In this document: piece after piece, positions 26,606-38,331 of the stretch
How positions within the stretch are numbered: the stretch's first letter is position 1
How the letters are laid out: every line of letters starts with the position of its first letter
NCBI GenBank assembly: GCA_001910725.1
Contig: MJGA01000019.1
Span: forward strand, 372,001-436,000
DNA: 64,000 nt
Direction of reading: 5' to 3'
Source of the DNA: Phanerodontia chrysosporium
Taxonomy: Eukaryota; Basidiomycota; Agaricomycetes; Polyporales; Phanerochaetaceae
Program-made: the position numbers and the translations under genes
The notes under the pieces: model-generated
What the model was told of the DNA's origin: nothing
Seen by the model: the letters and a program-made list of their open reading frames with translations, nothing else
Databases searched by the model: none

Positions 26606-27602
26606 ATGCCCCGCGCGTTCCATATCCCGGGCGTGTTCTTCCTCTTCTGCGCTTTCGTTCTGCTCTTCCTCGTCTCGGTATCGCTGCCATACCTGCCTGC
26701 TCTAGACTTTGCGCGTGTGCACTTTGAGGGTAGTCCATCGACGGAGAACGGGAACCAGGGCGCGCTCACCGAGCTTCGGGTGCGTACTACACAGCTTTTG
26801 CATCTTGGTCCATTGACTGACGCTAGTCGCTTGTAGTATGGAATCTGGTAAGCTGCTGCTAACACCTAGTGGAAGTGTTCAAAATGCTCATGACACTCAG
26901 GTCGTACTGCTGGTATGAGACGTCCGGCACGCGAACATGCAGTCCGAAAGGTACTTGGACGCCTCACGTACTGGTGCCATCGAAGTTGAACTGCCGCCTG
27001 CAGGTCATGGCTACGCAACCGTCGTCTACAACTCGGACAGAACCAGCTGGCAAACCGTTGGTCCATCCTGGACTCGCGGACTGGCCGTGCACCCCGTCGG
27101 TGAGTAGCCGTCTCAATCTCCGCACGCATCTCGATCGCGCCAGATCGTCGCGGCCCCGAAGCCCGAAACACGCTCGCTCACTCCCTGTCTCCGCAGCGGC
27201 GGGCATGACGCTCATCGCGCTGCTGCTCTCGCTCTCGACGCACGTCACCGTTGCACTGCTCGCCTCGCTCGCGTCCTTCCTCGCGGCGCTGCTCACGCTC
27301 ATCGCCTTCGCGATCGACATCGCGCTCTATGTGTTCGTCAAGCACCAGATGGCCAAGCTCGTCGGCGTCCACGAGCATACCGACACTGCGCCTGGTGCGT
27401 CGTGCACCCCCTTACTCCTGCGTGGCCTCCACGTGCTGACGCCTGTACAGCATTCTGGATGACCTTCGTGTCGTTCATCCTCCTCTGCCTCGCAGGCTGC
27501 ACCGTCTGCTTCGGCCGCCGCCGTGACCGCATGGCTAGTGCAACAAGCTACCCAATGGCCTCGAAGCCGCGCTCCTGGAGGGACCGCTTCAGGCGCTCAT
27601 AA
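26606..27602 (+). CDS. SUR7/PalI family plasma-membrane protein
   Basis: Fungal four-helix membrane protein of the SUR7/PalI type, linked in the family to eisosome/cortical membrane domains or to alkaline pH signalling. Reads MPRAFHIPGVFFLFCAFVLL then FLVSVSLPYLP (helix 1), ALTELRYGIW joined to SYCWYETSGTRTCSPK and GHGYATV (the extracellular Cys motif of the family), WTRGLAVHPV then AAGMTLIALLLSL, then VALLASLASFLAALLTLIAF (helices 2-3), then FWMTFVSFILLCLAGCTVCF (helix 4) and a basic tail RRRDRMAS...RDRFRRS. Six exons, introns about 50-85 nt. Ends at a TAA, 27600-27602. The domain order and the G-x-W-x-x-C motif fit well; the exact subfamily is not decided. Confidence 0.8.
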
Positions 27603-28324
27603 GCACCATCGGCCGCATGTTCTGCCGCGCGAGGCAGCGTACCGATCCACCGCCGTCGGTACGCTTCATGTCGACCGCTAGGTCGAACCCATTCTACTTC
27701 TCTCTCCGCTATTCACGTACAAACACAAGACCAACTCGAGACGCCACGGAAAACTCAACCTAATTTGCGCCCTGTGGGCGCGCATGTTCTGCTTCGTTTC
27801 CTGCTCGCATGCACACAGCCTGGTTATATCCCGCCACATGCACTCGTCCTATTCCCCGTGTTTGATATAACCCACATTGCCTACCATACCTGCTAGTATC
27901 CCTTTTTGTTTGTTGCCTTCGGGACCGCCTTCATTGTTTAGACCAGTCCCTCCAGTGCTTCGTAATGCTTGTCTGTCTATAGTGTATTGTTTTACCTTGC
28001 TTGTTCGTTCGACATTTGTTGCACAAGACTCGTTACCTTGAAGTCCTTTACTTCTCACTACTCCTGGCATGGATCCTAAGCATCGAACGGCAAACTTGGT
28101 ATTGGAAGGCCAGTTCCAGCAGACAACATATGTGTTCACGTTCTTGCCCAAGATAGTCATAACGATAGCACCAGTAACAATACACAAGGAGATCCGAGCT
28201 GGACAGGGAGCAGCGGGGACGGGCATAGCATACAGTCAGCATACATGCGGAACGAACAGCAAGAAGCGTACGAGATCTGGGGCATATACAGCACATAGAT
28301 TACGCGAGGAATCGCGAACAAAAC
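27603..28324. other. Intergenic between convergent SUR7-like and H2A.Z genes
   Basis: 720 bp of 3' flank. Short open frames on both strands show no domain. Nothing supported. Confidence 0.4.
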
Positions 28325-28989
28325 TTATGAAGGCTGTTCTGTCGCCTTCTTGCCCTTTGGGTTTGTGAGACTCTTGTGAATGAATGGGAGGACACCTGCC
28401 GACAGACGCGTGAGCGAGCCTGGGTTAACGCAGACGATATACATTGCGCACCTCCACCCGCGATAGTTGCCCGAACAAGTGTGTCGAGTTCCTCGTCGCC
28501 GCGAATAGCCAGCTGTAGGTGGCGTGGTGTTATGCGCTTGACTCGCAAGTCCTTTGACGCATTACCTAGTGAAATATACAATCTTGTTCACGAATCATTA
28601 AAAGAACAGAATGCGAGCGGCGCACCAGCGAGCTCGAGCACTTCAGCGGTGAGGTACTCCAGGATGGCAGAGGTGTAGACTGCAGCCTTCGCGCCTATGC
28701 GCACGTTGTGCTGTGTCTTCTGCTTCAGGTAACGGTGGATACGGCCGACGGGGAACTGCACAGAGGCTCGTCAGCGCCGGAATGGTTCGCTCGGCTTGAA
28801 GAGCGTAACATCGGTGCACGCCACGCTTGCGATGTACCGAGAGATGAAGCATAGTCTCACCTGCAAGCCTGCGCGCTGACTCCTAGTCTGCAGCGTCCTC
28901 TGCGACATCTTCTTCTCGCTCTCTTCAGCCTGAGCAGCGGCCGCAGCAGCAGCAGCCTTGGCCTTCGAGACTTTGTTCGGGGAAGGCAT
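28325..28989 (-). CDS. HTZ1: Histone variant H2A.Z
   Basis: H2A variant placed in promoter nucleosomes by SWR1-type remodellers. N-tail [19 protein letters not shown] then [20 protein letters not shown]; fold [38 protein letters not shown] then [62 protein letters not shown] and end [23 protein letters not shown] with short tail and no C-terminal SQ motif separates it from canonical H2A. Four exons; introns follow LQ, ELAG and AGGG. The tail is unusual: a run of eight alanines and few glycine-lysine repeats. Confidence 0.92.
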
Positions 28990-29448
28990 TTTCAGAGTAT
29001 TCTACACGTCCGTCGCGTGGCAATCGCCGGGTCTGCTCTCGTCGTGAGCGGAACAAGCTGCAAATCGGTGGAGATGATCCACGCAACGTCGAGGCAGGAG
29101 GAAAACAGCAGTCGATTCGAAGTCGGCGACACTGTCCCGGATGTCGAGAACGAGATGGATGTCGGGGTGAAGGAGCGGAAAGAGTTTAGGGGCGGACCGT
29201 GCGAACGGGGCAATCAACTGCACGTAGCACGTGCAGAAACGCGTCTCGCGTCGTCCTGAGCGTGACCCCGGCCAGCGCTCGTAGAGGCGCCGTGACGTCA
29301 AGCACCATAACCCTCTCCTCGTCCTCCACAGCCGTCGTGGCGTCGCCCGGTATATAAACTTCTCGCAAGTCGCTATGATCGCCCAACAAACCCATACCCA
29401 CCGATCTCGAATACCCCCAGAGCTACCTTGACATACCCGAAGTTCACC
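28990..29448. other. Divergent region H2A.Z / small disordered protein
   Basis: 460 bp. A plus-strand TATA box TATATAAAC at 29351-29359 stands about 95 bp before the ATG at 29449. No TATA toward H2A.Z. Confidence 0.5.
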
Positions 29449-30082
29449 ATGTCCTCTGCTGCGAACAACTTCGACAATGTCTATGTTACCCAGCCGCCTC
29501 CCGAACACCACAAGCACCAGTCTTCGGACGTCCTCCCTGGTGCTCGCGGCGCACAGCAGGCACCGGTCGACTACTCTGCTGATGTGACGAACGACAGTCG
29601 CGTGTGGCAGAGCAACAACGAGCGGCGCTTTGGCGCAGGCACGGACACCGGCGCCATCATGGCGGGCGGCCAGCACGCTGGTGGTCAGACGGAGTCTCCG
29701 TCGACCTATGAGGACCAGCGGTACGAGCGCAGCGCTGGCGCTGGGCAGCAGGACAGGCCGCTGAATGTGCAGCCTACATCGCAAGGTGCGTCGAGATCAC
29801 AGCCGGCCAGCCAGCACACGTGAAGCTCAGTCAATTCGACAGGTGGCGTAGCTATTGACGGCCGGGACGATCTTCCCGAAGGCCATGCCAAGCTAACTGA
29901 TAAGGTGGTCGGCAAGACCCAGAAGGTATGCTGTGTCCATTTGGTAGATGGTATCTGTCCTAACTTTCGTCTAGGTTGCAGGAAAGATGATGCACAAGCC
30001 TGCCCTGCACGAGAAGGGCGAGCTGCGTGAGGCAGGTGGGAAGGATGCCGCCGCTGGTCGTGCCCGTGCTCCGCACGACTAG
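29449..30082 (+). CDS. Small hydrophilic disordered protein
   Basis: Function unknown. Three exons: MSSAANNFDNVYVTQPPPEH...NVQPTSQ, then GGVAIDGRDDLPEGHAKLTD KVVGKTQK, then VAGKMMHKPALHEKGELREA ending RAPHD. No Cys, no hydrophobic segment; Gln/Gly/Ser/Asp-rich front and a Lys/Gly-rich end. The KLTDKVVGKTQKVAGKMM block with HEKGELREAGG resembles the short stress-type proteins common in mushroom genomes, loosely like CsbD/LEA repeats; this is an impression, not a domain call. Introns 53-65 nt with GT-AG borders; TATA box upstream. Confidence 0.7.
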
Positions 30083-30203
30083 AGAACCGGATAGTTGTGG
30101 AATATAACTGGATTAACCCTTCACTTGTGTACAATGATATGTGAGACAGCTAATGAACTGTACGCCTACTGATCATCATACACTATATGACGCAGCATGT
30201 ATC

Positions 30204-30308
30204 GCCCGCCTAGCTCAATCGGATAGAGCGTCAGACTCTTAGAGCGCGGGTGAAAACACGCAATCGAGTGTTATCTGAAGGCTGCGAGTTCGACCCTCGC
30301 GGTGGGCT
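30204..30308 (+). tRNA. tRNA-Lys(CUU) with a 31-nt intron, copy 2
   Basis: Acceptor GCCCGCC pairs with GGTGGGC; anticodon stem TCAGA (30231-30235) with TCTGA (30274-30278); anticodon CTT at 30238-30240; intron 30242-30272 begins one base after the anticodon. B-box GTTCGACCC. A T-run follows within 10 bp as Pol III terminator. It appears identical to the minus-strand copy at 11845. Confidence 0.93.
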
Positions 30309-30595
30309 AGTAATTTTTGTTTTTTCGCACTTGGTGTGCACTCTTCTGCCACTGTGGTCGCCAGGAAGTCACCAAGTTTCGCAGTACCGGGCGCGGCCGG
30401 AGAGGAACCTTATCCCCGTGTGCAGTCCCAAGCATGCAGTTATAACGCAGAGGGGTCAGAGAGTATGCGAGAAGAGAGTACATATGTGAACAGCCGAGTG
30501 CATTCTGCCTGGAGGCGGTTACAGTACAGCAACTATGTCCGGCATGTCCAGCTCTGGGATGGTATGTAGCATTGCGTAGGGCAGCGGGTGCAGCG
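30309..30595. other. Spacer after tRNA-Lys
   Basis: Short spacer before the BTB locus; nothing recognised. Confidence 0.4.
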
Positions 30596-31912
30596 TTAGA
30601 CTTTCGGGGACCTCCAGAAGAAGATGAAGGCGACGTTTTCGCATGCGCCCCAGACTTGCCTGCGCCCCCGAGCCACAAAATCCTTCCATGCCGCAGAGAG
30701 AGCAACTTGAGAGCGGTGGAGATAATGCAGCAGCCGGTAATACCACCCGCTCGGCAGCCTCGAGCCCCCCGCGATATATCTCCAGGAGCCCGCAGAACAC
30801 GAGCTCGCGCGCGGAAGCCTGCGCCAGCGCGCGCATGCGCGGTCGCACGCATTCGTCACCGCGGCGATGCCGTAGTTCCGCGCGGTCCAGTATGCGCTGA
30901 GTGCGATGCGGCTCCCGAGCGCGGCGATGTCCGAGTTGCAGACAGCAATGCCGCCGCGTGCGGGGTAGCACAGGCGCAGGAGGTGCGCGAGCGTGTGCTT
31001 GTCGTCTGTGAGCTTGAGCACGGGAAGGGAGTCCGTGGCGGCCTCTGCGGTAAAGCTGGTAAGAGCGCACTCGAGGGGCGCAAAGTCGTCTTCGAGCTGC
31101 GTTTCCAGCGTACTGCGGTGTACCCGGAAGCCTGTGCCGTCCTCGGAGCGTAAAACGAAGTCGGCCCCGCACCGATAGGACGGTTAGCTGTCGAAGGGTG
31201 CCTCCGCCGCCGGATAGAAGACATCTTTCGCGATGCCGGTTTCTAGAGCCGAGAAGTGCCTGCTCTGGCCGTCCCTGACGACTGCAGCAGGCGGAAAAAG
31301 CTCCCAGCCGTGATCCCGCCGTCCATGAGCGGGATGTCGCTCTTCGAAGCAAGAGTGTCGCGGAAATCGACGGACTGCCAAGGCATGTGCGATGACGTTG
31401 CGTCGGGTTCCCCAGTTGCAGGTAAGGACGGGAAGTTGCTCTTCCGCCACTGCTTGGCTGCATGGGCGGCGGGACCGGACATTCCGTCCACACAGGCGAC
31501 GGCGTAGACTGAGAGGGAGTCCATGGACAGCACACCGTGGAGATTGATGATTATCAGAGATGTGGCCAGAGGACAATCGTACTTCTTCGCCGCAGCTAGC
31601 ACCTTGCCCAACAGCTGAATGCTCGGGGCCTCGTTGTCATGCACCGGGTAGCAGTATCACAGAAGGCAGCCCAGGGTCGCGCTGTCTTCTTCCACTTCGA
31701 ATACAGGAAGTGCTGCCGCAGACGCGGTTTTGGCAGACTCTGTCGTGGCGAACTGGGTCTCGTGGTACTTGCACACGAGCGAGAGGATGTTCTTGTGCGC
31801 GTAGGAAGTCGATTTTGTCCGCGGTACGGAGGATGACATCTGCGGGGGCGTTGTTGAACCGCCAGGACGCTGTCCCGGTTTCTGTCTCGGGTGGTTCTTG
31901 TTTGAGTTCCAT
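30596..31912 (-). pseudogene. BTB/POZ-domain locus, two degenerate units
   Basis: Mushroom-type BTB proteins; their BTB domain dimerises or contacts Cul3. From ATG 31912: MELKQEPPETETG, APADVILRTADKIDF, then one base extra (near 31808) and YAHKNILSLVCKYHET, FEVEEDSATLGCLL, a TGA where Arg is expected, then YCYPVHDNEAPSIQLLGKV and AAAKKYDCPLATSLI. A second unit follows: PFDS, a TAA stop, RCGADFVLRSEDGTGFRVHR, LPVLKLTDDKHTLAHLLRLC, YPARGGIAV, WYYRLLHYLHRSQVALSAAW, VWGACENVAF. The order (BTB, then Y-R-L-L and W-x-x-C blocks) is that of the family. At least one indel and two stops make expression of full proteins unlikely. Confidence 0.6.
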
Positions 31913-33005
31913 GGGCAAGGCGGTGTTGGCTTGTGAGCAACTGGTGAGAAGAGTAGGGTAGTGTGCACTCGAGGTGTATGGTGCAGTACAAGAAGCAGTA
32001 GCCCTGCTAGGTGGTAGTAAACGGGTATATGCAGGAGAACAAAGACCGACACGCTGTGGCTGCACACAGAGAGAAGGCTGTAGATCAGATCCGTGAAAAG
32101 CGGCTTTATGATGAGGTCACAAACAACTCAGCTACCTGCGCTCAATCGCATTGTCAGCATGAGTACTGACTGAACGGGCACTCACCAGCACAATCGAAGT
32201 CCAGTCCGTCAAGGAAAATCTCGTTATTGGTCGTACAAGAGCTCGATCTGAGATCAGATCCTACGCGCAGAATCATCGGTATAAGTGCAGCCACGCTTCA
32301 CAAGGTCAAATACACCTCACCTGTTGGTGTCCTAAGCCCGGTCGAAGCTGCGAATGATGATATACTACAAGGCATGTGTGTGTACGGCCCAACGACCATT
32401 GACAGCGGGCGCGAACCGATCCTGCTCCGCTCCATATCAAGCAGTGGCCATTAGTGTACCACATGCAAAGATAAAGGATGTGATATTGTTGGCACAAGAC
32501 GCTTCAAAGCGTGGAGAATGCGTCGCGGTACGCTTCGCTCTGTCTATTTCATATCGCTGAGACGAAGAACTTGATGAGTAGACATGTGCCATACCGGGGT
32601 CACATACCGCAACTTCTGCATAAAAGACATAGCAAGGCATATAAGCTCACCCAGAGTTCGACATGGAGTGGTTGATGGACGGGCGCCTCGCGGTGCACGG
32701 AGCAGGTGTCAGCACGTCCCTGAGCCAAGAGAAAAATATGTTAAAATGCGGTGATTGAGGGCTGTGTTCTGCTGAGGGTTCAACCTTGAACGAACGTCGA
32801 GGGCTGTGATATGGAGGACAAATGGGATAGGGATACCGTGGCATGACATTCCAAGTCCAGAGGGCCGCAATATACAGCAAAGACATAAAGTAAGCACGAC
32901 GAATCGTCAAAACGCTGCGCATACAGCTGTCAGAACGCGTGTCTTGTGGATGGGAAAGCACGACATACGCACATAGACACCATACAAAGTTTTGCAAGTC
33001 CGCCT
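31913..33005. other. Intergenic, no gene recognised
   Basis: 1.09 kb. Open frames are short and without domain resemblance; no tRNA or repeat noticed. Upstream region of the BTB locus and 3' flank of the membrane protein. Confidence 0.4.
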
Positions 33006-33694
33006 TCAGTTGGTGCTTCCGACGATTACACCACTACTTGGCGTTGGCACAATAACATGAATTCCCTGATCTAGAGGCGTGCTCGTAGTAGGTGCAGGCG
33101 TAGGTCCTGCACCGCCGAATCCGTTCCCGTTGTTGGAGGTAGTCGGGTTCGCGCCTCCTCCGCCTCCTCCGCCGATGACACCTGGGTTGGCGCCACTGGA
33201 AGCATCTGGAGGTGCAGAAGTCGAGGAAACAGAACTTGACGGGGCAGCGGAGGCTACCCCAGGACTGTCAGGCTGTGCATCGGGGGGCGGGTTGCTGGCC
33301 GAGTTGTTCTTGTGGTGGTGCACCGAGCCGCCGACCGCACCGCCGACGATAGCGGCGATCGCGACGACGGCAAAGACGACGGTGCCGATGATGAACTTCT
33401 TCGTGCGCCACCAGGGCGTGCTTGCGGGCTGCGGATACGGCGCGAGGGCCTCCTTCGACGCGAGCGCGGCCTCGGCGTGCCCGTGGTCTGAGGCGAGCGG
33501 CGCGCGGAGCTCGGGCGTCGCGGGCGTCGAGGAGCCGGCCTTGCGCGAGTCCTCGAGCAGGTCGACGTTGTACCCTTCCTGGCGACGGCCGTGAGTCAGG
33601 CGGCGTGATGGGTAGCGCGAGAGCGACGCACCTGCTTCTCCGCGCGGGTCGCGGCGGGCGCGGCCTCGAGGAGACGTTCGTCGTAGTCGGCCAT
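33006..33694 (-). CDS. Single-pass membrane protein with Ser/Pro/Gly-rich tail
   Basis: Function unknown. ATG 33694: MADYDERLLEAAPAATRAEK Q, an intron of about 53 nt (gtgcgt...gccag), then EGYNVDLLEDSRKA, an acidic/Ala-rich stretch, PASTPWWRTKKF followed by one membrane helix IIGTVVFAVVAIAAIVGGAV, then HHHKNNS and about 100 residues rich in Ser, Pro, Thr, Gly and Ala (ANPGVIGGGGGGGANPTTSN), stop at 33006. The positive W-W-R-T-K-K before the helix predicts the N-terminus in the cytosol and the low-complexity tail outside (type II). No catalytic motif. Confidence 0.7.
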
Positions 33695-34186
33695 GATGGT
33701 GGGGGGAGGAAAGGCGTCCGCGCTAGACGGGGCGATGGACGGCGGGCAGGGCTATGCACAGGCACCTGCCAGGGCCTTGCCCAGCCCAGCGAGCGTCCAT
33801 CCAACAGCCGACAATGAGGGTTTGATCCAAGCCCTGCGTTAGCCTTTTTGGGCTCACAAAAGATCCGCGCAGTAGACGCCCACAGGTACGGCTGAGACAA
33901 CTTGCCTCTCGCGCGAACTATATCCCAGAATCTTGAACAGGTATAACAGTACCACTGGAGACCGCAATGCGATTCTGCAAGGACCTCGATCATTTCTGCT
34001 CGGCACGTCTGCCGTGACCGTGGTGCTTTGCGTCCACACGCGGACTCAGCAAACACAAGGTAACAAACTATATTCTAACATACAAGCGGTGTTATGCGGG
34101 TTTTTCTCTACTTTCATCGCTACGCTGACCTTACAGGTATCGTGAGATACTCCAGACAGGTCGACGAGAAGCTCGGGACTCAGTGG
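33695..34186. other. Intergenic, no gene recognised
   Basis: 490 bp upstream of the membrane-protein gene and downstream of the MBOAT pseudogene. Nothing supported. Confidence 0.4.
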
Positions 34187-35093
34187 TCAGCCCCGCCCAG
34201 AAGAACGAAGCAACGAGATGCTGCCAATACACCACACAAACGTCCAGACATAGCCGATAAACCTGACGCATGGTGTCTCGTGGACATCAAGGTACTCCCC
34301 AAGGGGGACGACTCCATTCTTGACTGTAATAGCGACGGCGTGTACGATGAAGAATTGGAATGTGGTGTACGCAAGCGGCGGGTCTACCCTAAGGTCTCTA
34401 AGGACGTTGCACGCGCCTGGCACTGCGAACGTTGCTAAAGGTACAGGTGAGACGAGCTCCACGAGTTTGGTGCGCAACAGAGAGCATGCGCAGCGGCCTT
34501 GCTGATGCTGCTCGCGAACCGTCGGCAGTTCTGGTGCCAGACACGCCTGAGGTACGCGGAATCAGCTCACGCCCATCGATGCGGCAGTTCCGGTGCTCCA
34601 GCTGCCCAAAACCGCAGCACGGTGTACGCATTCCGCCAGCGTCGTGGGTCAATGCTGCGGGGCACTGACCTCGAGCCCGGCGACGATGGCAGCAAGTGCG
34701 TCGTACACGACGTTGAAGTGGCAGTGGAACCGCGCGATGCACACCCAGCAGCTCAGCATGTAGTGCCACGGCTGCGCTCCATGCAGTGCCTCTGCGGCAC
34801 TTGCGTATGTAGATAGGACGAGATCGAGCACCATGTACGTGCAGCCACGCGCGCGAGTTCGAGAGCGGGAGGAGGAGCAGTGCGACGAAAATACTGGTGC
34901 CTAGAGAAGTGCCCGACGGAAAATCGATGAAGACGCTGCCGTCGCCGAGGCGCGTGCCTGCGAGGGCCAGCGCGGTGACAGCAACGAGGGCGGAGAGGCT
35001 GATCATGACGCTCACGCGGGGATGCACCGACAGCACGAGGGCAGTGAGGAGTATGTGCAGGATGTCGTAGGGCGTTGGTGATGGCACCGTCAT
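34187..35093 (-). pseudogene. MBOAT/wax-synthase-like pseudogene
   Basis: Decayed relative of the intact gene at 38.3 kb. From ATG 35093: MTVPSPTPYDILHILLTALV, VFIDFPSGTSLGTSIFVALL, then blocks in shifted frames: YMVLDLVLSTYASAAEAL, QPWHYMLSCWVCIARFHCHF, YDALAAIVAGLEVS, a TGA where Trp is expected, WRNAYTVLRFW, and FFIVHAVAITVKNGVVPL with FIGYVWTFVWC. These line up in order with the intact copy, but the middle third is missing and at least two frame changes and one stop occur. Confidence 0.75.
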
Positions 35094-36078
35094 CCTGCTA
35101 TCTAAATGTGCTGCTCTGGCTTCATAGCGGTCAAGCTTGGCGAGAGTCTGACGCTCCAAGGGGTATTTGTATCCTGTATACTGTGAGTATTAAGTCGCAT
35201 AATAGGGGAACATTCGAGCGTGCATACCTGAGCAGGCTAGACAAACACACTGGTCTCCACATCATCCCACACAAATGATATTGGGCTCAGTATACACTTT
35301 TAACATATTCGGATGCCGGCATGCCTGGTACCATGGTCAGTTAATATCCTTATCCGCGTCTTACGAGCTGATTGGGCAGTCTTGCACATCGGCTTCGAAG
35401 CTGTTGAAGCTCTACGCCATGCACATGACCTCGGCATTTTGGCTATCCCGCTGACGATACACACCGCCGTTCTCAGTTCGCGCTACGGTAGCGTTCATGT
35501 GAAGGTCGAGTTCGAGCAAACGCGCTGCAGAGTTTCCGGAGTCTAGAGCGCCTGTCTATGGTATTCGGGGTCGCTGCCTTCCGTGAGCGCGCTGTTCTTC
35601 ATGCCGATTGAATGTTCCTGTTATAATTATGCGCCTGCTTCAAGTTGTAGCCCTAGAGTCATATTGCAATGGGAAACAACAACTACGTCGACGGCATTGG
35701 AGCCATGAATGGTGTAATAAGCACTCCAGCTGGGCTCGGGAATGCGGGCATGTGGCGGAGCACGTTCGTGCTAGGCGCGACAGCGTCCGTATGACGGTTA
35801 ATGTTCGTTGGTCTTGCCGTCCTCTTGGCAATACCGGTGCCCAAGGTGCTGGTGCATTTCATCTCTACGGCTGCTTGCGTTGCATTTTTGTTACCGGTAT
35901 TGGCATGATCACGCCGAGACTTGCAGGGCTTACCATGGACTGCGACTGAGGCAAGACGGAGAAGGCGTGCGGGTATTCAGAGTCTCCAGTGTGAAGGGCC
36001 TGCTTAGGCGTCGGACCCGGACCTACAGCCTGCTTCCAGAAGCTTTACTAGTAACAACGTCACGAAAATAATACACTG
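35094..36078. other. Intergenic; weak open frames only
   Basis: 985 bp. A 41-codon frame at 35669-35794 (MGNNNYVDGIGAMNGV...) followed in another frame by a hydrophobic run VGLAVLLAIPVPKVLVHF near 35808-35910 could be the remains of a small membrane protein; too weak to annotate as a gene. Confidence 0.3.
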
Positions 36079-37851
36079 TTACGAGTTGTGATTTACAGGC
36101 TGCTCAGCAAGCGTATGAGACGATGCGCCGGGCGCAGACTCGGCGGCCGTGACAGTGTCGTTGGCTCCCGCGAAGCTCTTGCCCTCGAGCCTGCGCTTTG
36201 CGAGCTCGCTCACGAGGCCCTGCATCTGGGACCGGTTCCCGGGCAGCCACTCCCGCCCCAGGTACTTCGCGATGCGTTCGAGGCGGCTCCACTGCTCGCG
36301 CCGCTGCACATCCCGGAAGAGCCGGGACTCCTCGTCAAGCCGCGCGGCCTGACTGCCCGACAGCCCGAACGCGAATTTCTCGCCGCCGTGGTCGCGGCCG
36401 TAGGCACCACCGACGGAGCGCCAGCCCTTGGGCTTCGGGGCGTAGGACGCCACGACGGCTTCGTGCCCGTTCACCTTGAGTTTGCGGAGACGCCGGAGTG
36501 CCGCGGTTGCGTGTTCTATCGTGGCAAACTCAAGGAACGCAACTGTACTCCCTTTTCCGCGGCGGGCGGCGCCCGGTGCTGGAAGTAATCGTCAGCGCTC
36601 GTGAGTGCGGGACACGGAAGAACGACGCACGGTAGTGTATCTGCCATAGGAATGGTTTAAAGAGAGATGCGATGCGCTCTGTAACCCTTTCCCCTCCTGT
36701 ATAACCCTCGATACGCAGTGTGTAGTGAGGCGGATGTTCCTCTGGCGGGCGGTAAAAGTCCATGCGTAGCTCTTCTCCAAGAGCGGCGAGTCTTCCTCCC
36801 TGCCAAGCATCAATCGCTCGACAGGCTTCTTCGACGGTTTCATATTCGATGAAAGCAACATTGCGAGATGTACGGTCGGTGTAATAGTCTGCAGTCCGTG
36901 AGAAATGCAGCAAAACAGGAGAGTAGAGGACGTACTGATGGTAATATCCCTGATCTTTCCGAACTGCTCAAAAGCCCCTCGCAACCTCTCCTCGGTTATT
37001 ATGGTAGCAAATCGTGTGGCAAAAACCTTTCTGTGCGGGGGCTGGAGCTCTTCCGGCTTCTCGAGCGACTTCGCGGACTTGCGGAAACCCATGGTCGGCG
37101 CAGCGAACTGCAAATGCAGTGCTTTGGAATGCTCGGAGAGTCTGAGAGGCTGGGCCTTGTGCGCTTCCATCACACCCAACGCCGACTCGGTCGACCGGAA
37201 GTCCACAAACGCGGTACCCGCATACCGCCCAGGGCGGATGTCTTCGACAGCAGCGTACTTCTCCAATAGCTCCAGGAGCTCGCTGGTGTTAACGCCACAG
37301 GGAAGCCCGGTAATATGGATAGTTGTTGACGGTTCCATGGTATCGAGAGAGCTCTTATGAAAGCTAACTTTGATGGTTGAACCTGCGACGGTGATGCCGT
37401 TGTAAGTGGCAGCCTCGAACGCTGCCATTGCGTCGTCTGCGAGGTGAAACTCGATGTACGCTTGGTCGTCTGCCGCCTTGAATGGCCCACCGATGTCCTT
37501 GTCTGCAGAACTAAGCAGCTGGAGAGGAAAACATGAACTGGCGTACGCACTCAGCATGACGGACTTGATAGCCCCGTACTTCGCAAAAGCGTTGCGGACG
37601 TCGAGAAAACTGATATCGTTGGGCAGCCCACTCAGATGCAGGACCGTTCTCGGTCGTCTGAGCTTGCCGTCGTCTTGGACCTCAGCATCTCTCCCTCGCC
37701 GCGGAAACTGTAGTGGCGGAGTACTAGAGTACGTTCGTGCTTGAAAGCGTGGAGAACGGTGCTGTACAAGTGGCTGCAAGCTCAACTTGTAGTTCTTCGT
37801 GCCAACATGGCCGTAAGCCTGTAAGCTGGCGCGGAGTTGTCGCAGAAACAT
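36079..37851 (-). CDS. Multi-RRM RNA-binding protein, probably mitochondrial
   Basis: ATG 37851 gives MFLRQLRASLQAYGHVGTKN and ARTYSST, an Arg/Ser-rich matrix-type presequence. At least four RRM-like units follow: TVLHLSGLPNDISFLDVRNA...AYIEFHLADDAMAAFEA; TIHITGLPCGVNTSELLELL...GTAFVDFRSTESALGVMEA; KVFATRFATIITEERLRGAF...NVAFIEYETVEEACRAID; YTLRIEGYTGGERVTERIA...TVAFLEFATIEHATAALRR. The RNP2 and RNP1 positions are recognisable in each. C-terminal 120 residues are charged and helical (QAARLDEESRLFRDVQRREQ). Four exons; the last intron is best read as gtgcgt...ttccag (54 nt), giving TGAARRGKGSTVAF. The target RNA is unknown; a role in mitochondrial RNA processing or translation is inferred. Confidence 0.78.
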
Positions 37852-38331
37852 GCAACAGGCATGAAGGTCGGGATAATGTCCAAATGTTGTCCGGGAATTG
37901 AGATAGACGCAGTGACCCCGAATACCTTCAGCAGGCACGTGCAATTTGTGTGGATACCGTGGACCCCTGGCAGTTACCTCTTCACCGACGTTGACGATAT
38001 TCATGCAACCTATAACACTCAGCAGCATATACCAATGCACCTCTTGTCACAATTTATCCACACTACTGGTAATAGTATGTAGACGATGTACCAAATTCAG
38101 CGGCGTATTGTGTTCTCGGCGTCCACCTGAAACGGTGAAGGGCGCAATGCGGACATCGACATGCATTTATAGGACCTGAGACCGCAATGCTAACCCGATG
38201 TACCTCTACTTGACTTCTACTCACACCGAAAGTGGATTAGTAAGAAATAGTGAGTTCATCCCCCTAGTTGTACCCCAACTGGCCAAGAGTGCACCAGTTG
38301 CTGATTTGCAGTGCTGCACCCAACAGATCCG
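37852..38331. other. Divergent intergenic region RRM gene / MBOAT gene
   Basis: 480 bp; no TATA box clearly assigned. Plus-strand ATGs upstream of 38332 lead only to short frames. Confidence 0.4.

Noticed and set aside
30250..30489. Open frame MKTRNRVLSEGCEF, also at 11703-11903
   Set aside because: It is the tRNA-Lys(CUU) gene read as protein.
35669..35910. Small membrane-protein gene
   Set aside because: Short frames in different phases with a hydrophobic run but no splice sites or family resemblance.
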